64,000 bases of DNA from Arthrobacter subterraneus. Lineage in GTDB: Bacteria > Actinomycetota > Actinomycetes > Actinomycetales > Micrococcaceae. Of this stretch, positions 37,282 to 46,571 are shown one piece after another. Both the position numbers and the translations under genes were made by a program. The stretch covers positions 186,001 through 250,000 of the forward strand of contig NZ_FNDT01000002.1 of assembly GCF_900099735.1 (NCBI RefSeq), given 5' to 3'. Within the stretch, counting starts at the first letter, position 1; each line of letters opens with the position of its first letter. The notes under the pieces were generated by a model. That model worked only from the letters and a program-made list of their open reading frames with translations, was not told where the DNA came from and did not search any database.

Positions 37282-38235
37282 CTAGTGCACCTGGGGCGGG
37301 TGCGTCTCCTCGCCTGTGGCGGGGGAGTCAGCATGGCCAGCCTCGTTCTCCTGCGCTCCGAGTACGTTTCCAATGCCCTTGAGCGCTTCTCCCACCTCGC
37401 TGGGGATGATCCACAGTTTGTTGGAGTTGCCCTCCGCAAGCTTGGGGAGGGTCTGGAGATACTGGTAAGCGAGCAGCTTCTGGGTGGGGTTGCCCTTGTG
37501 AATAGCGTCGAAGACCTTCTGAATGGCCTGCGATTCACCGTCTGCCCTCAGGATCGCTGCCTTGGCATCGCCTTCGGCCGCGAGGATGGCTGCCTGCCGC
37601 TGCCCCTCCGCAGTAAGGATCTGCGATTGCTTGGTTCCCTCTGCAGTGAGGATGGCTGCGCGGCGGTCGCGTTCGGCCCGCATCTGCTTCTCCATAGAAT
37701 CCTGGATGGAGTGCGGCGGGTCGATCGCCTTGAGCTCCACGCGCGACACCCGGATTCCCCAACGCCCCGTGGCGTCATCCAGGACCCCGCGAAGCTGTCC
37801 ATTGATCTGGTCCCGCGAGGTCAGTGCCTCCTCCAGATTCAACCCGCCGACAACATTCCGCAGCGTCGTCGTGGTCAGCTGCTCGACGGCCTGGATGTAG
37901 TTGGCGATTTCATAGGTAGCGGCACGCGCGTCGGTCACCTGGAAGTACACGACCGTGTCGATGGACACCACAAGGTTGTCCTCGGTGATCACCGGCTGCG
38001 GCGGGAAGGAAACAACCTGTTCGCGCAGGTCAAGAAGCGGCAGCAGACGGTCAACGAACGGGATGAGGATCGTCAGGCCCGGCAGGAGCGTGCGCTGATA
38101 TTTTCCCAGCCGCTCAACCACACCCGCGCGAGCCTGCGGAATGATCCGAACGGATTTCACCAGCACAACCAGGACGAAAGCGATCAGAACAATCAGGACG
38201 ATCGTGAGTCCGATTGTGCCTGAGTCTGTGAACAT
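37282..38235 (-). CDS. SPFH/Band-7 (stomatin-like) membrane protein
   Basis: This 317-residue protein has one N-terminal membrane helix (about 8-28), the Band-7 domain with QARAGVVERLGKYQRTL near 33-49, and a long coiled coil near 185-260 made of AEG-Q-AI repeats, typical of QmcA/stomatin proteins. It probably forms membrane microdomain scaffolds. A nfeD-like gene precedes it by 35 nt, the usual partner arrangement. AAGGGG a few nt before the ATG is the ribosome binding site. Confidence 0.92.
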   Translation of the reverse strand: MFTDSGTIGLTIVLIVLIAFVLVVLVKSVRIIPQARAGVVERLGKYQRTLLPGLTILIPFVDRLLPLLDLREQVVSFPPQPVITEDNLVVSIDTVVYFQVTDARAATYEIANYIQAVEQLTTTTLRNVVGGLNLEEALTSRDQINGQLRGVLDDATGRWGIRVSRVELKAIDPPHSIQDSMEKQMRAERDRRAAILTAEGTKQSQILTAEGQRQAAILAAEGDAKAAILRADGESQAIQKVFDAIHKGNPTQKLLAYQYLQTLPKLAEGNSNKLWIIPSEVGEALKGIGNVLGAQENEAGHADSPATGEETHPPQVH

Positions 38236-38270
38236 GGTTCCCCTTGTGTTGTTGTGGTGCCGAATGGTGT

Positions 38271-38750
38271 TCAGGAGGAGGTAAGTGGACCGTTCTCCGT
38301 TGGTTGGGCTCCTACGACGACGGCGGTCGCTCCGTCGATGCGGGAAACTGTCACGCGGGTGCCGGCCGGCACGGACGAGCCGTCAACAGTGCGTGCGGTC
38401 CATGTGTCGCCGCCGATCTTGACGGTCCCGGAGAGCCCGGTGACCGGTTCCAGTGCAAGTGCGTGTTCGCCGATCAACCGATCGATGTTGGAGAGCTGCT
38501 CGGCTGAGCCCCGCTTGAGATGCTTCAGGGCCACCGGCCTGACCAGCAGCACCATCAGGAGTGAGACGACGCAGAAGATCACTACCTGGATGAAGAAAGA
38601 GGCTCCGGCGAGTGCGCCGATCAGCCCCGCGAGTGCGCCGGTTGCAAGCATCAGGAAGAACAGGTCAAGGGTCAGGGTTTCCACCCCAGCCAATCCGAGC
38701 ATGAGCACCAGCCAGAGAATCCAGGTGTTCTGTACCAGCCAGTCAAGCAT
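38271..38750 (-). CDS. NfeD-like membrane protein
   Basis: This 159-residue protein has two N-terminal helices and a central pair (about residues 5-70) and a C-terminal OB-fold domain (about 95-150) with GLSGTVKIGGDTWTAR. It is the short NfeD1b-type without protease domain and presumably binds the Band-7 protein encoded next. I chose ATG 38750 (MLDWLV) rather than the ORF start at 38774 because the extra residues precede a typical membrane helix and GAGGGGAAA lies close to the ATG. Confidence 0.88.
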   Translation of the reverse strand: MLDWLVQNTWILWLVLMLGLAGVETLTLDLFFLMLATGALAGLIGALAGASFFIQVVIFCVVSLLMVLLVRPVALKHLKRGSAEQLSNIDRLIGEHALALEPVTGLSGTVKIGGDTWTARTVDGSSVPAGTRVTVSRIDGATAVVVGAQPTENGPLTSS

Positions 38751-38866
38751 CGCATTTCCCCTCGGTGGCGGCATCTGCAGACAGTCATTCCGTGCACAGG
38801 GTGCCTCTTACCATCATGCCAAATCCGGAGGCGGAAATATAGCGTTACGGGAATATCCTCAGCACT

Positions 38867-39742
38867 TCATCCGTGCGCGCGCCGGCTATAGGACTGAAGT
38901 GTGAAGGCGGCCGTCACCGGCAACTCGCCGGAAAGGTTCGAGAGATCGGCTGGCCTCCGGTGGTGCCCGGCAGGCCCCATCATCGCGACGTTGCGCACGT
39001 CGCCCGGTCCAAGCGTCATGGTGAATTCCACAGTCCGGGTCGAGATGAGGTCGAAGGCGCCTGCGAGGGAGGCGGCGACGTCGTCGCCCTTTCCGCCGGG
39101 AACTCCGAGAAGCCCTGCGGTGCCCGCGATCTCCTGGAGGTGCTGAGGCAGGGGAGTGACCACCAGCAACACTCCGCCGTCTTTCACTATCCGCGCGAAC
39201 TCAGGGGGGTTGCGCGGGGCGAAGACGTTCAGAAGCAGATCGACGCTGCTATCCGCCACGGGCAGCCGTTGCCACAGGTCGCACACAAGGCAGAGGGCGC
39301 CGGGCAGCAGTTTCGCTGCCCGCCTCAGCGCAAACTTCGATATATCGAGTACCACCGCCGCGGACACCGGCACAGCTTCCAGAAGCCTGCTCAGGTAGTA
39401 GCCGGTCCCTGCCCCCGCGTCCAGGACGACAGGCCGGTTGACGGCTGCTTCCTTCGCCGCCGCGCACAGAGCATCCGCGAGTCCGTGGAAATGCCCGCTG
39501 CCGAGGAAATCGATCCGCGCCTGCACCATCTCAGCGGTATCAGGCTGGAAGCTCGTCCCCCGGCCAGTGAGCAGGTTGAAGTAGCCCTGCCGGGCTGCAT
39601 CGAACCGGTGGCCGCCGGCACAGCTGAGGAGTTGCGGAGTGTGTTCACGCCCCGGCACCCCGGAGGACGTACCGTCCGGCCCGGCGGCAAGCGGTCCGCG
39701 GCAGACGGGGCAGAGAAGGAGGACTCCCGGAGACGGCGGCAT
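38867..39742 (-). CDS. RlmA-like 23S rRNA (guanine-N1)-methyltransferase
   Basis: This 291-residue SAM methyltransferase of the RlmA(I/II) family has an N-terminal zinc finger (CPVC near residue 11, CAGGHRFD near 41), QGYFNLL near 53, the SAM motif LDAGAGTGYY near 108, and NVFAPRNPPEF near 172. It probably methylates 23S rRNA helix 35 (G745 or G748 type); members of group II can give macrolide resistance. ATG 39742 is chosen because TACGAT lies 6 nt upstream and the frame before it lies in the divergent promoter region. Confidence 0.85.
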   Translation of the reverse strand: MPPSPGVLLLCPVCRGPLAAGPDGTSSGVPGREHTPQLLSCAGGHRFDAARQGYFNLLTGRGTSFQPDTAEMVQARIDFLGSGHFHGLADALCAAAKEAAVNRPVVLDAGAGTGYYLSRLLEAVPVSAAVVLDISKFALRRAAKLLPGALCLVCDLWQRLPVADSSVDLLLNVFAPRNPPEFARIVKDGGVLLVVTPLPQHLQEIAGTAGLLGVPGGKGDDVAASLAGAFDLISTRTVEFTMTLGPGDVRNVAMMGPAGHHRRPADLSNLSGELPVTAAFTLQSYSRRAHG

Positions 39743-39748
39743 TGGACA

Positions 39749-39799
39749 ATCGTAGGGGGCGGCGCCGCTTTGAGCCGCAGCACCATGGGGGCATAGGCT
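39749..39799. promoter_or_regulatory. Divergent leaderless-type promoters
   Basis: TACGAT on the minus strand (39754-39749) lies 6 nt before the methyltransferase ATG, and TAGGCT on the plus strand (39794-39799) lies 6 nt before the S9 peptidase GTG. The two -10 boxes face away from each other within 51 bp. Confidence 0.6.
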
Positions 39800-39805
39800 C
39801 GGAGT

Positions 39806-41821
39806 GTGAAACCAGACACACTCAACCTGATGAATACAGTGAGCGCACCCTCGCTCCACCCGGACACCCGACGCTGCGTAGTCTCCGTGACCCGTCCCGA
39901 CTACGACGCCGACGCCTATGTAGGGCAGCTGTGGGAGGTGCCGCTGGACGGCGGAGCTCCCCGTCGGCTTACCCGGGGGTTCAGGGATACCGCGCCGAAA
40001 TTCTCCCCGGATGGCTCCATCCTCGCTTTTCTCCGCGCCGGCGAAGGTGGCAAGCCGCAGGTCTATATCACCGACGGCAGGGGAGGGGAGCCGCAGCAGC
40101 TGACCGATCGCCCCCTGGGCGTCTCCAGCTTCGAATGGTCGCCCGATTCCCGCCGGCTCGTATTGAGCGCGCGCGTCCCGGAAGACGGCCGCTACGGAAC
40201 AGTCGACGGCGTATCGGCAGGCCAGGAGGATCCGCGACTGGTCAGCAGCTTCAAGTACCGGATGAACGGCGTCGGTTACACCAGGGACAAGCGGTCACAA
40301 CTGTTTCTCCTCGACGTGCCGTCCCTGGGGGAGGAGCCGTTCGTCAGGCCGGTGGGGCGGGCTGCGCGCTCGCTCGGGGAGGACGCGCCGACGGCGTTTG
40401 CCGAACCGGCGCAGCTGACGGACGCGGATGCGGACCATACCGCGCCCAGGTTCTCATTCGACGGTTCACGCATCCTGTTCAGCGCCTCCCTGGAACCGGA
40501 CTCCGAAGCGAATCTCCGGTCCGACATTTATTCGATCGCATTGGACGGCACAGACAGGCAGCGCCTGAGCAATTTCACGGAGAACCTTGTCAGCTGCGGC
40601 AACCCGGTGCACAGTGCGGACGGCCGCTGGCTCTATTATCTCGGCAGCGCGCTGTCGCCGAGCGGTGTCGATTTCGTTGCACGCAACACCGCCTTGTACA
40701 TTGCTCCGGTCGATGACCCAACCCAGGCACGGGTGCTCACTGATCCGGAATCCCTCGATCTCGGTGAGATCGGCGAGGTTGTGCCGGCGGGAGGTGACAG
40801 CGTCCTGGTGTTCAACCGCAGCCGCGGCGCCGGCGACCTGCGCCGCGTCGATGCGCAGGGAGCGGTGGAAGTCCTTGCCGACGGCGAGTTGATCGTCACC
40901 GGCGCGGCGGGTATCAACGGCACCGTCGTCGTCTCCTATACGGACCCGGACACGGTGGGCGACGTGGCGCGCGTTGACGGCCGTGCCCTGACCAGGCTCA
41001 CGGACTTCTCCGCCGCGCTGCGCAGCGAGACCGCCGTGATCCCTCCGCGTGAAGAGATCTTCACCGCACCGGACGGTTACCCCGTACACGGTTGGGTGCT
41101 GATCCCGGAGGGGGAGGGGCCGCACCCTGTCCTGCTCAACATCCATGGCGGGCCGTATGCCCAGTACGGGTGGGGCTACTTTGATGAGGCGCAGGTCTAC
41201 CTTGACGCAGGTTACGCGGTACTCATGTGCAATCCGCGCGGTGCTGCCGGCTACGGCGAGGAGCACGGCCGGGTGATCAAGGAAGCGATGGGGACGGTGG
41301 ACATGCAGGACGTCCTCGCGTTCCTTGAGGGTGCAGTCCGGACCTACGACCAGCTCGACGGCGACAGGCTGGGTGTGATGGGCGGGTCCTATGGCGGGTA
41401 CCTGACCGCCTGGCTGATCGCCAATGACCACCGTTTCCAGGGCGCCATCGTGGAGCGCGGATTCCTCGACCCCGAGTCCTTCATCGGGTCATCTGATATC
41501 GGATGGTTCTTCTCGGAGGCCTACACCGGGGCTGAGCCGGAGAAGGTTCAGGCGCAGAGCCCCTATGCCCAGGTCCACAGGGTCCGGACGCCCACGTTCG
41601 TGATTCATTCCGAAGAGGACCTGCGCTGTCCGCTCGAGCAGGCCCAGCGCTACTACACGGCACTGAAACGCCATGGGGTGGAGTGCGAAATGCTGATTTT
41701 CCCGGGGGAGACCCACGAACTCTCACGGACGGGCACTCCCTGGCACCGGCGTCAGCGTTTTGAGCACATCCTGCGGTGGTGGGCGGAGAAGCTGCCGAGC
41801 AAGAAGAACCAGCCCGCCTAG
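39806..41821 (+). CDS. S9 family prolyl oligopeptidase
   Basis: This 671-residue serine peptidase (acylaminoacyl-peptidase/DPP-like) has a beta-propeller N-terminal domain (about 20-390) and an alpha/beta hydrolase domain. The triad is Ser528 in GGSYGGY, Asp605 in HSEEDLRCP and His637 in GETHEL; the oxyanion motif is NIHGGPY near 447. It probably degrades short peptides in the cytosol, as no signal peptide is seen. GTG 39806 is preferred over ATG 39830 because TAGGCT is exactly 6 nt upstream. Confidence 0.93.
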   Translation: MKPDTLNLMNTVSAPSLHPDTRRCVVSVTRPDYDADAYVGQLWEVPLDGGAPRRLTRGFRDTAPKFSPDGSILAFLRAGEGGKPQVYITDGRGGEPQQLTDRPLGVSSFEWSPDSRRLVLSARVPEDGRYGTVDGVSAGQEDPRLVSSFKYRMNGVGYTRDKRSQLFLLDVPSLGEEPFVRPVGRAARSLGEDAPTAFAEPAQLTDADADHTAPRFSFDGSRILFSASLEPDSEANLRSDIYSIALDGTDRQRLSNFTENLVSCGNPVHSADGRWLYYLGSALSPSGVDFVARNTALYIAPVDDPTQARVLTDPESLDLGEIGEVVPAGGDSVLVFNRSRGAGDLRRVDAQGAVEVLADGELIVTGAAGINGTVVVSYTDPDTVGDVARVDGRALTRLTDFSAALRSETAVIPPREEIFTAPDGYPVHGWVLIPEGEGPHPVLLNIHGGPYAQYGWGYFDEAQVYLDAGYAVLMCNPRGAAGYGEEHGRVIKEAMGTVDMQDVLAFLEGAVRTYDQLDGDRLGVMGGSYGGYLTAWLIANDHRFQGAIVERGFLDPESFIGSSDIGWFFSEAYTGAEPEKVQAQSPYAQVHRVRTPTFVIHSEEDLRCPLEQAQRYYTALKRHGVECEMLIFPGETHELSRTGTPWHRRQRFEHILRWWAEKLPSKKNQPA

Positions 41822-41862
41822 AAATTCAGGGCGCGCTGGGCCAGGTCGATTCCGGGCTGGGC

Positions 41863-42447
41863 TCAGCGCTCCCTGTACGCGTCGCTGCTCATGAGCGACC
41901 GCGTCCTCGCCTTGTCGATGTACACCACGCCGTTCAGGTGATCGGTCTCGTGCTGGACAATACGTGCGGGCCACCCGGTGAAGTCCCGGCTGGCGTCCAG
42001 CCCTTCAGGAGTCCGGTATTCAAGGCGCACAGTGCGGTGCCTCTCCACCACGGCCTGCCAACCGGTGAACGACAGGCATCCCTCGAAGAACGACGCCGTT
42101 TCGTCTCCCACAGCCGTGTATGCCGGGTTGATCACGGCGAAGTAGGGTAACGGCGGGCGCTCGCGCACCTGGGCAATGTCTTCCGGCTGCGGGATCACGT
42201 CTTCGATCACCGCAATCCGCAGGGGAATTCCGAGTTGCGGCGCTGCCAGCCCGACACCCGGAGCCTCGTGCATGGCTTTCCGCATGGTGGCCAGCAGTTC
42301 GGCGAGCTCCGAGGAGTCCAGCTGACCGTCGAACGGTTCCGCCGGGTTCCGCAGGACCGGATCACCGAGCTGGACAATCGGTGGCCGCTCCTGTTCGACG
42401 ACGCCGCGGACCAGCGCGCGGATTCTCTCGCGTGTGTAGGTTCCCAT
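41863..42447 (-). CDS. def: Peptide deformylase
   Basis: This 194-residue Fe/Zn enzyme removes the formyl group from nascent proteins. All three family motifs are present: GVGLAAPQLG, EGCLSF (metal Cys) and QHETDHLNG (two metal His and catalytic Glu). TAGGAT on the minus strand (42459-42454) lies 6 nt before the ATG, the leaderless pattern. It is convergent with the S9 peptidase gene. Confidence 0.96.
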   Translation of the reverse strand: MGTYTRERIRALVRGVVEQERPPIVQLGDPVLRNPAEPFDGQLDSSELAELLATMRKAMHEAPGVGLAAPQLGIPLRIAVIEDVIPQPEDIAQVRERPPLPYFAVINPAYTAVGDETASFFEGCLSFTGWQAVVERHRTVRLEYRTPEGLDASRDFTGWPARIVQHETDHLNGVVYIDKARTRSLMSSDAYRER

Positions 42448-42456
42448 CCACCCATC

Positions 42457-43698
42457 CTAGGTTCGCCTCTTCAGCCGCGGTGCTGACGCGGGGACGCTGT
42501 AATACGCCAGCAGGATTGCCAGTGCGTTGAGGGCCGCGAGGATGAGGAAGGCGCGGGAGTAGCTGCCGAAGGCCGCGGCAAGGCCGGCGCCCGCCCACGG
42601 ACCCAGTGCCGTTGCGAGGGTAATCGGAAACGCAACCAGCGCGGTCAGCCGGCCGTAATGTGCGGAGCCCCACCGGTCCGTGATGGCCGTGGCGTGCAGG
42701 AGGGTGAAGATACCGCGGGCCACCCCGGCTGCCAGCGCGATCAGGATCGCTGCGGTGAGGGTTTCGGTGAGGCCGAGTAGCGCCGTCGTCAGGGTGGTGG
42801 CGGACAGGACAATAACGGTCCGCAATCTCAGGGGCAACTGTTCAAAGGCTCCATAACCCAGCCGGCCCAGCACCTGGCCGATCCCACCGATTCCCAGGGC
42901 GGTGGCCGCCAGGGTCCTGTCGATCCCGCGTTCCGTCAGCAGCGGCACGAGATTGACGACGGCGGCGAAAGAGGCCAGAGCTGCCAGGCTGACGGCGGCG
43001 ACCAGCGCGATGAACGGCAGGCTTCGGACGATCTCGGCAGGCGGAGCCGGCTTCGTGACCTGGGTGCCGGCCGGGTCACGATGGGGTTCCCAGGGCCGCC
43101 GCAGCCCGAAGAAGTGGGCTGGAACCGTGATCACGAAAAGGGCAGCGGCAAGGATCAGATAGGTTCCGCGCCAACCGGCAGCGGCGGACAGGAGCGCCGT
43201 CAGCGGTGCAAAGACCGTACTCGCGAGGCCGCCCACGATAGTCAGTACTGTCAGCGCGCGGGTGCGGCCGTCTGTCCACCAGCGGGTTACAGCGGCGAAT
43301 GCCGGTGGGTACAGGACCATTCCCATGGCGATGCCGCTCAGGATCCACCCGCCGAAGAATACGGGCAGCGTGCCTGCCGCAGCGACCAGGCACAGCGCCG
43401 GCGCCGCAAGCAGGGATCCGACAGTCATCACCGACCGTGGTCCGCGGCGGTCGAGGATGCGTCCGACCAGCAGGCCGGTGAGTGCAGAACAGATCAACCC
43501 GGTGGAAAACGCTCCGTTGACCACAGGCAAGGACCATCCGGTACTCGTGCTGATCTGTCCGGCGAGAACGGGAAACGCATAGAACAGAATGCCCCAGCTG
43601 GTGATCTCCGTGAGGCAGAGGACAACCAGAACAGTGCGCAGGGAAACGTCCCGCTTACCCCTCCCAAACCACCTCCCGAAAGTGCCGATAATCGACAT
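42457..43698 (-). CDS. MFS transporter
   Basis: This 413-residue membrane protein has twelve hydrophobic segments and the loop motif GRILDRRGPRSVM between helices 2 and 3, typical of the major facilitator superfamily. It resembles oxalate/formate-antiporter-type or drug exporters, but the substrate is unknown. The ATG lies within a GACATTATGTC palindrome, with no ribosome binding site and no clean TANNNT box, so the exact start is somewhat uncertain. Confidence 0.88.
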   Translation of the reverse strand: MSIIGTFGRWFGRGKRDVSLRTVLVVLCLTEITSWGILFYAFPVLAGQISTSTGWSLPVVNGAFSTGLICSALTGLLVGRILDRRGPRSVMTVGSLLAAPALCLVAAAGTLPVFFGGWILSGIAMGMVLYPPAFAAVTRWWTDGRTRALTVLTIVGGLASTVFAPLTALLSAAAGWRGTYLILAAALFVITVPAHFFGLRRPWEPHRDPAGTQVTKPAPPAEIVRSLPFIALVAAVSLAALASFAAVVNLVPLLTERGIDRTLAATALGIGGIGQVLGRLGYGAFEQLPLRLRTVIVLSATTLTTALLGLTETLTAAILIALAAGVARGIFTLLHATAITDRWGSAHYGRLTALVAFPITLATALGPWAGAGLAAAFGSYSRAFLILAALNALAILLAYYSVPASAPRLKRRT

Positions 43699-43704
43699 TA
43701 TGTC
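43694..43704. promoter_or_regulatory. 11-bp palindrome at the MFS start codon
   Basis: GACATTATGTC is a perfect 5+1+5 palindrome covering the ATG of the MFS gene, and a CGATATCG palindrome lies just upstream (43712-43719). The same 11-mer (other strand) occurs at 46654-46664 before ctaE. A regulator site is possible. Confidence 0.35.
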
Positions 43705-43746
43705 AACTAATCGATATCGTGCTCAGTAAGAGGCGCGAGCGTGAGG

Positions 43747-43795
43747 GCCGCTTCTCCCCTGCACCGGTGAACCAGGCCGGTGCAGGAGAAGCGCC
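43747..43795 (-). terminator. Hairpin at the 3' end of the VOC gene
   Basis: A long stem pairs CGCTTCTCC-CC-TGCACCGG (43749-43767) with CCGGTGCAGGAGAAGCG (43777-43793), with a 2-nt bulge. It lies 2-50 bp after the stop of the minus-strand gene at 43797. No T run follows. Confidence 0.55.
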
Positions 43796-43796
43796 G

Positions 43797-44216
43797 CTAT
43801 TGCTGGGGTACGCCGGCAATGTTGATCAGCCAGGCGACTCCGAACTTGTCGGTGCACATGCCGAACCGGTCGCCCCAGGGCGCAACCTCAAGCGGAACGG
43901 TCACCGTGCCGTCTCCCGACAGACGGTCCCAGTAACCCCGCAGTTCGGCTTCATCCTCGCCGCTGAGCGAAATCGAAAACGTGTTCCCGGGGCTGTAGTC
44001 CATGCTGTTCGGCGTGTCGGCTGCCATGAGAACCATGCCGCTGTCCGTCGTCAGCATTCCGTGCATGATCTTGTCCAGCTCACTCTCGTCTTCACTGGCA
44101 GAAAAGTCCCGGAAGGTACTGAGCGCCAGTTCACCGCCGAAGACGGACTGGTAGTACGTCATGGCTTCCTTCGCTGTGTCACGGAAGCCAAGGTAAGGGT
44201 TAAGGCGTGTGCTCAT
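43797..44216 (-). CDS. PhnB-like VOC/glyoxalase-fold protein
   Basis: This 139-residue protein of the vicinal-oxygen-chelate fold (PhnB/3-demethylubiquinone methyltransferase-like) starts with RLNPYLGFRDTAKEAMTYYQ and contains the VFGGEL, GDRFGMCTDKFGVAWLIN blocks. Function is unknown; no complete metal triad is obvious. I use ATG 44216 because GGAG lies upstream and the N-terminus then matches the family; the ORF extends 9 codons further. Confidence 0.85.
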   Translation of the reverse strand: MSTRLNPYLGFRDTAKEAMTYYQSVFGGELALSTFRDFSASEDESELDKIMHGMLTTDSGMVLMAADTPNSMDYSPGNTFSISLSGEDEAELRGYWDRLSGDGTVTVPLEVAPWGDRFGMCTDKFGVAWLINIAGVPQQ

Positions 44217-44345
44217 AGCGGTCTCCTCGTTCGACGTCTGCACCGGCGCCCGGTGTCTTCAACCCGGGGCACACTTCCGGCGCGGTCCGTCACCATAGTG
44301 CACCACGAACAGGGCGCGGCGACCAGCAGCCGGCGGCGAACGGAA

Positions 44346-44618
44346 TCAGGCTGTGGCAAACCGGCGCGCAGAACGCTCCCTCGCCTTGGCCGCTTCTTCT
44401 TCCCGGTCCTTGGGAGGAGCCGACGTGACCAGTTCGGACAGGAGCCGCTCGGTGATCGAACCGATCTCCTCCACCGCCCTGTCAAACGCCTCCTGGTTTG
44501 CCCGGGACGGCTTGGTGGCGCCACTGACCTTCCGCACATACTGAAGGGCCGCGGCGTGCACCTCATCGCTGGTAGCTGCCGGCTGAAAATTGTGAAGTGT
44601 CCTGATATTCCTGCACAT
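44346..44618 (-). CDS. DUF2277 family protein
   Basis: This 90-residue protein starts with the family hallmark MCRNIRTLHNFQP and continues with EVHAAALQYVRKVSG. The function is unknown; in relatives the family sits among DNA-metabolism and small housekeeping genes. TACCCT on the minus strand (44630-44625) lies 6 nt before the ATG, so the mRNA is probably leaderless. It is followed by a short gap and the VOC gene. Confidence 0.88.
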   Translation of the reverse strand: MCRNIRTLHNFQPAATSDEVHAAALQYVRKVSGATKPSRANQEAFDRAVEEIGSITERLLSELVTSAPPKDREEEAAKARERSARRFATA

Positions 44619-44731
44619 GCTTCAAGGGTAGATCCACGCAGAGAGCAAGGAACAGATTCATACGGGCTTTTATGCCGGCCAGGCGCAGCACGAAGGCCGG
44701 CTCCCCGGTCGGGAACCATTAGGCTGAGTGC

Positions 44732-45175
44732 ATGACGCGCGCGAATGCCGGCAGGCGGGACGGAGCCCGGCAAGGGTATCCGGCGTGGCTGGCCGCCGAC
44801 GTTGTACTGATTTTGCTCTTTGCGATGCTGGGTCACCAGTCGCACTACGGCACGCTTTCCCCCGCCGGAATCGCGGGTACCGCGCTCCCCTTCCTCGCCG
44901 CCTATGGTGCAGCCACGGCAGCCCTGCGTCCCTGGCGACATCCCACCGCACTGATGCGCTGTGCCGTTCCGCTGTGGATCGGCACGTCAGCAGGTGGGCT
45001 GATCCTCCGTGTTCTTGCCGGGCAGGGCGCGGCGCTGTCGTTCCAGATCGTCGCGGTTTCCGTCCTCGGCCTGTTTCTCATCACCCCCCGCGTTCTTGCG
45101 GCGCTGGTGCGCCGTCGCCGCGTCCACTCACCCGCCATCCACTCCCCCAGCAAGAACCAAGGAGCACCGACATGA
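44732..45175 (+). CDS. DUF3054 family membrane protein
   Basis: This 147-residue protein has about four transmembrane helices (near 20-40, 45-65, 78-98 and 103-123) and a basic, Ser/Pro-rich C-terminus. The function is unknown. TAGGCT (44720-44725) lies 6 nt before the ATG. It overlaps the Lrp/AsnC-type gene by 4 bp (ATGA). Confidence 0.85.
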   Translation: MTRANAGRRDGARQGYPAWLAADVVLILLFAMLGHQSHYGTLSPAGIAGTALPFLAAYGAATAALRPWRHPTALMRCAVPLWIGTSAGGLILRVLAGQGAALSFQIVAVSVLGLFLITPRVLAALVRRRRVHSPAIHSPSKNQGAPT

Positions 45176-45453
45176 TCACTGCGTTTGTACTCATCCAGAC
45201 CGATGCCTCCCGGATCCCGGAATGCGCACAGGAAATTTCGGAACTCGAAGGCATCAGCGAGGTGTACTCCGTGACCGGCGAGTGGGACCTCATTGCCATC
45301 GCGCGCGTGAACCGGCACGAGGACCTCGCGGACGTCATCGCGGACCGGCTCTCGAAGGTTGACGGTGTGGAGTCGACAACGACCCACATCGCCTTTCGGT
45401 CGTACTCGAAACACGACCTTGACGCCGCTTTTTCCCTCGGATTCGAAGGCTGA
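45172..45453 (+). CDS. Lrp/AsnC ligand-binding domain protein
   Basis: This 93-residue protein consists only of the RAM (regulator of amino-acid metabolism) domain: ITAFVLIQTDASRIPECAQ, VYSVTGEWDLIAIARV, VDGVESTTTHIAF. It lacks the DNA-binding half of Lrp. Such stand-alone RAM proteins occur next to trpD-ctaE in many actinobacteria. The ATG overlaps the stop of the DUF3054 gene, and AAGGAG lies upstream. Confidence 0.9.
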   Translation: MITAFVLIQTDASRIPECAQEISELEGISEVYSVTGEWDLIAIARVNRHEDLADVIADRLSKVDGVESTTTHIAFRSYSKHDLDAAFSLGFEG

Positions 45454-45461
45454 CCCCGGCG

Positions 45462-46520
45462 TTACTTGCCGGTGACCGCGATCCACCGATCGAGGGCTGC
45501 CTGCGCGGCGCCGGAATCGATGGATTCCTCGGCGCGGCGCATATTGGCCCTGATGCGCTCCACGAGCGGCGCGGAGTAATCTGTATCCAGCGCCGTGAGG
45601 CCCGCGGCCGCGTTGAGGACAACGGCGTCGCGGACCGACCCCTTCTCCCCTGCCAGCAGTGAGCGGACCACCCGCGCGTTGCTCCGGGCATCCGAGCCCC
45701 TCAGGGCCTCGACCGTGGCCACAGGCAATCCGAAATCTTCGGGATGGACCGTGTGCTCGCTGATGGCCCCGCCCCGGACTTCCCACACCGTGGAAGACCC
45801 GCTGGTGGTCAGTTTGTCGCGGCCGTCGCTGCCGCGAAACACCAGCGCCCGAACCCCCCTGACGGCGAGAACGCCCGCCATGAGCGGCGCCATCCGTTCG
45901 CTGGCGCAGCCAAGCGCCTGCGCTTCGACGCCGGCCGGATTGCTGAGCGGGCCCAGGAAATTGAAGGCGGTCGGGACGCCGAGCTCCCGGCGCGGCACAG
46001 CGACGTGCCTCATGGATGGATGGAACACCTGGGCAAAGCAGAAGGTGATGTTCGCCTCCTCCGCCGATCGGGCGACGTCGGCAACGGACAGATCCAGTCG
46101 CACGCCCAGCGCCTCAATGACGTCCGCGGCCCCGGACGATGAGGACGCACCGCGGTTACCATGCTTAATCACGCGGGCACCGGCTCCGACTGCCACCAGC
46201 GAGGACATGGTGGAGATATTCAGCGTGTTGAGCCCATCTCCCCCGGTGCCGACGATATCCAGGGCCGGGCCCGCGACGTCGATCCGGTGCGCCCTGGCAA
46301 GCATGGCCTCGACCAATCCGGTGAGCTCCTCGACCGACTCGCCCTTTGCGCGCAGCCCCACCAGGAACCCTGCGATCTGGGCGTGGGACGCGACGCCCTC
46401 CATGATCGAGTCCATCGCCCATCGTGCCTGGGCAGCCGTAAGATCCCTGCCCTCGATGAGGTTCGAGATCAGCTGCGGCCAACTGATTGGCGGGGCTTCT
46501 GGATCGGAAAACGCGCTCAC
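45462..46520 (-). CDS. trpD: Anthranilate phosphoribosyltransferase
   Basis: This 352-residue tryptophan-synthesis enzyme couples anthranilate to PRPP. The family motif [14 protein letters not shown] binds PRPP, followed by [15 protein letters not shown] and the [16 protein letters not shown] region. The gene stands apart from other trp genes, next to ctaE, as in Mycobacterium (Rv2192c/Rv2193). GTG 46520 has TAACCT (46532-46527) 6 nt upstream. Kynureninase in this window also makes anthranilate. Confidence 0.95.
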   Translation of the reverse strand: MSAFSDPEAPPISWPQLISNLIEGRDLTAAQARWAMDSIMEGVASHAQIAGFLVGLRAKGESVEELTGLVEAMLARAHRIDVAGPALDIVGTGGDGLNTLNISTMSSLVAVGAGARVIKHGNRGASSSSGAADVIEALGVRLDLSVADVARSAEEANITFCFAQVFHPSMRHVAVPRRELGVPTAFNFLGPLSNPAGVEAQALGCASERMAPLMAGVLAVRGVRALVFRGSDGRDKLTTSGSSTVWEVRGGAISEHTVHPEDFGLPVATVEALRGSDARSNARVVRSLLAGEKGSVRDAVVLNAAAGLTALDTDYSAPLVERIRANMRRAEESIDSGAAQAALDRWIAVTGK

Positions 46521-46526
46521 CCCCCT

Positions 46527-46554
46527 AGGTTATCTACGAAATGTAGAAAGTCAG
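46527..46554 (-). promoter_or_regulatory. trpD promoter with TCTAC-N5-GTAGA dyad
   Basis: On the minus strand CTGACT (46554-46549), 16 bp and TAACCT (46532-46527) precede the leaderless trpD GTG. The spacer is filled by the dyad TCTAC-ATTTC-GTAGA (46533-46547). The same dyad occurs at the qcrC and ctaC promoters. It may act on trpD, or from upstream on the divergent ctaE. Confidence 0.6.
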
Positions 46555-46571
46555 CACGTTGTTACTCCGCG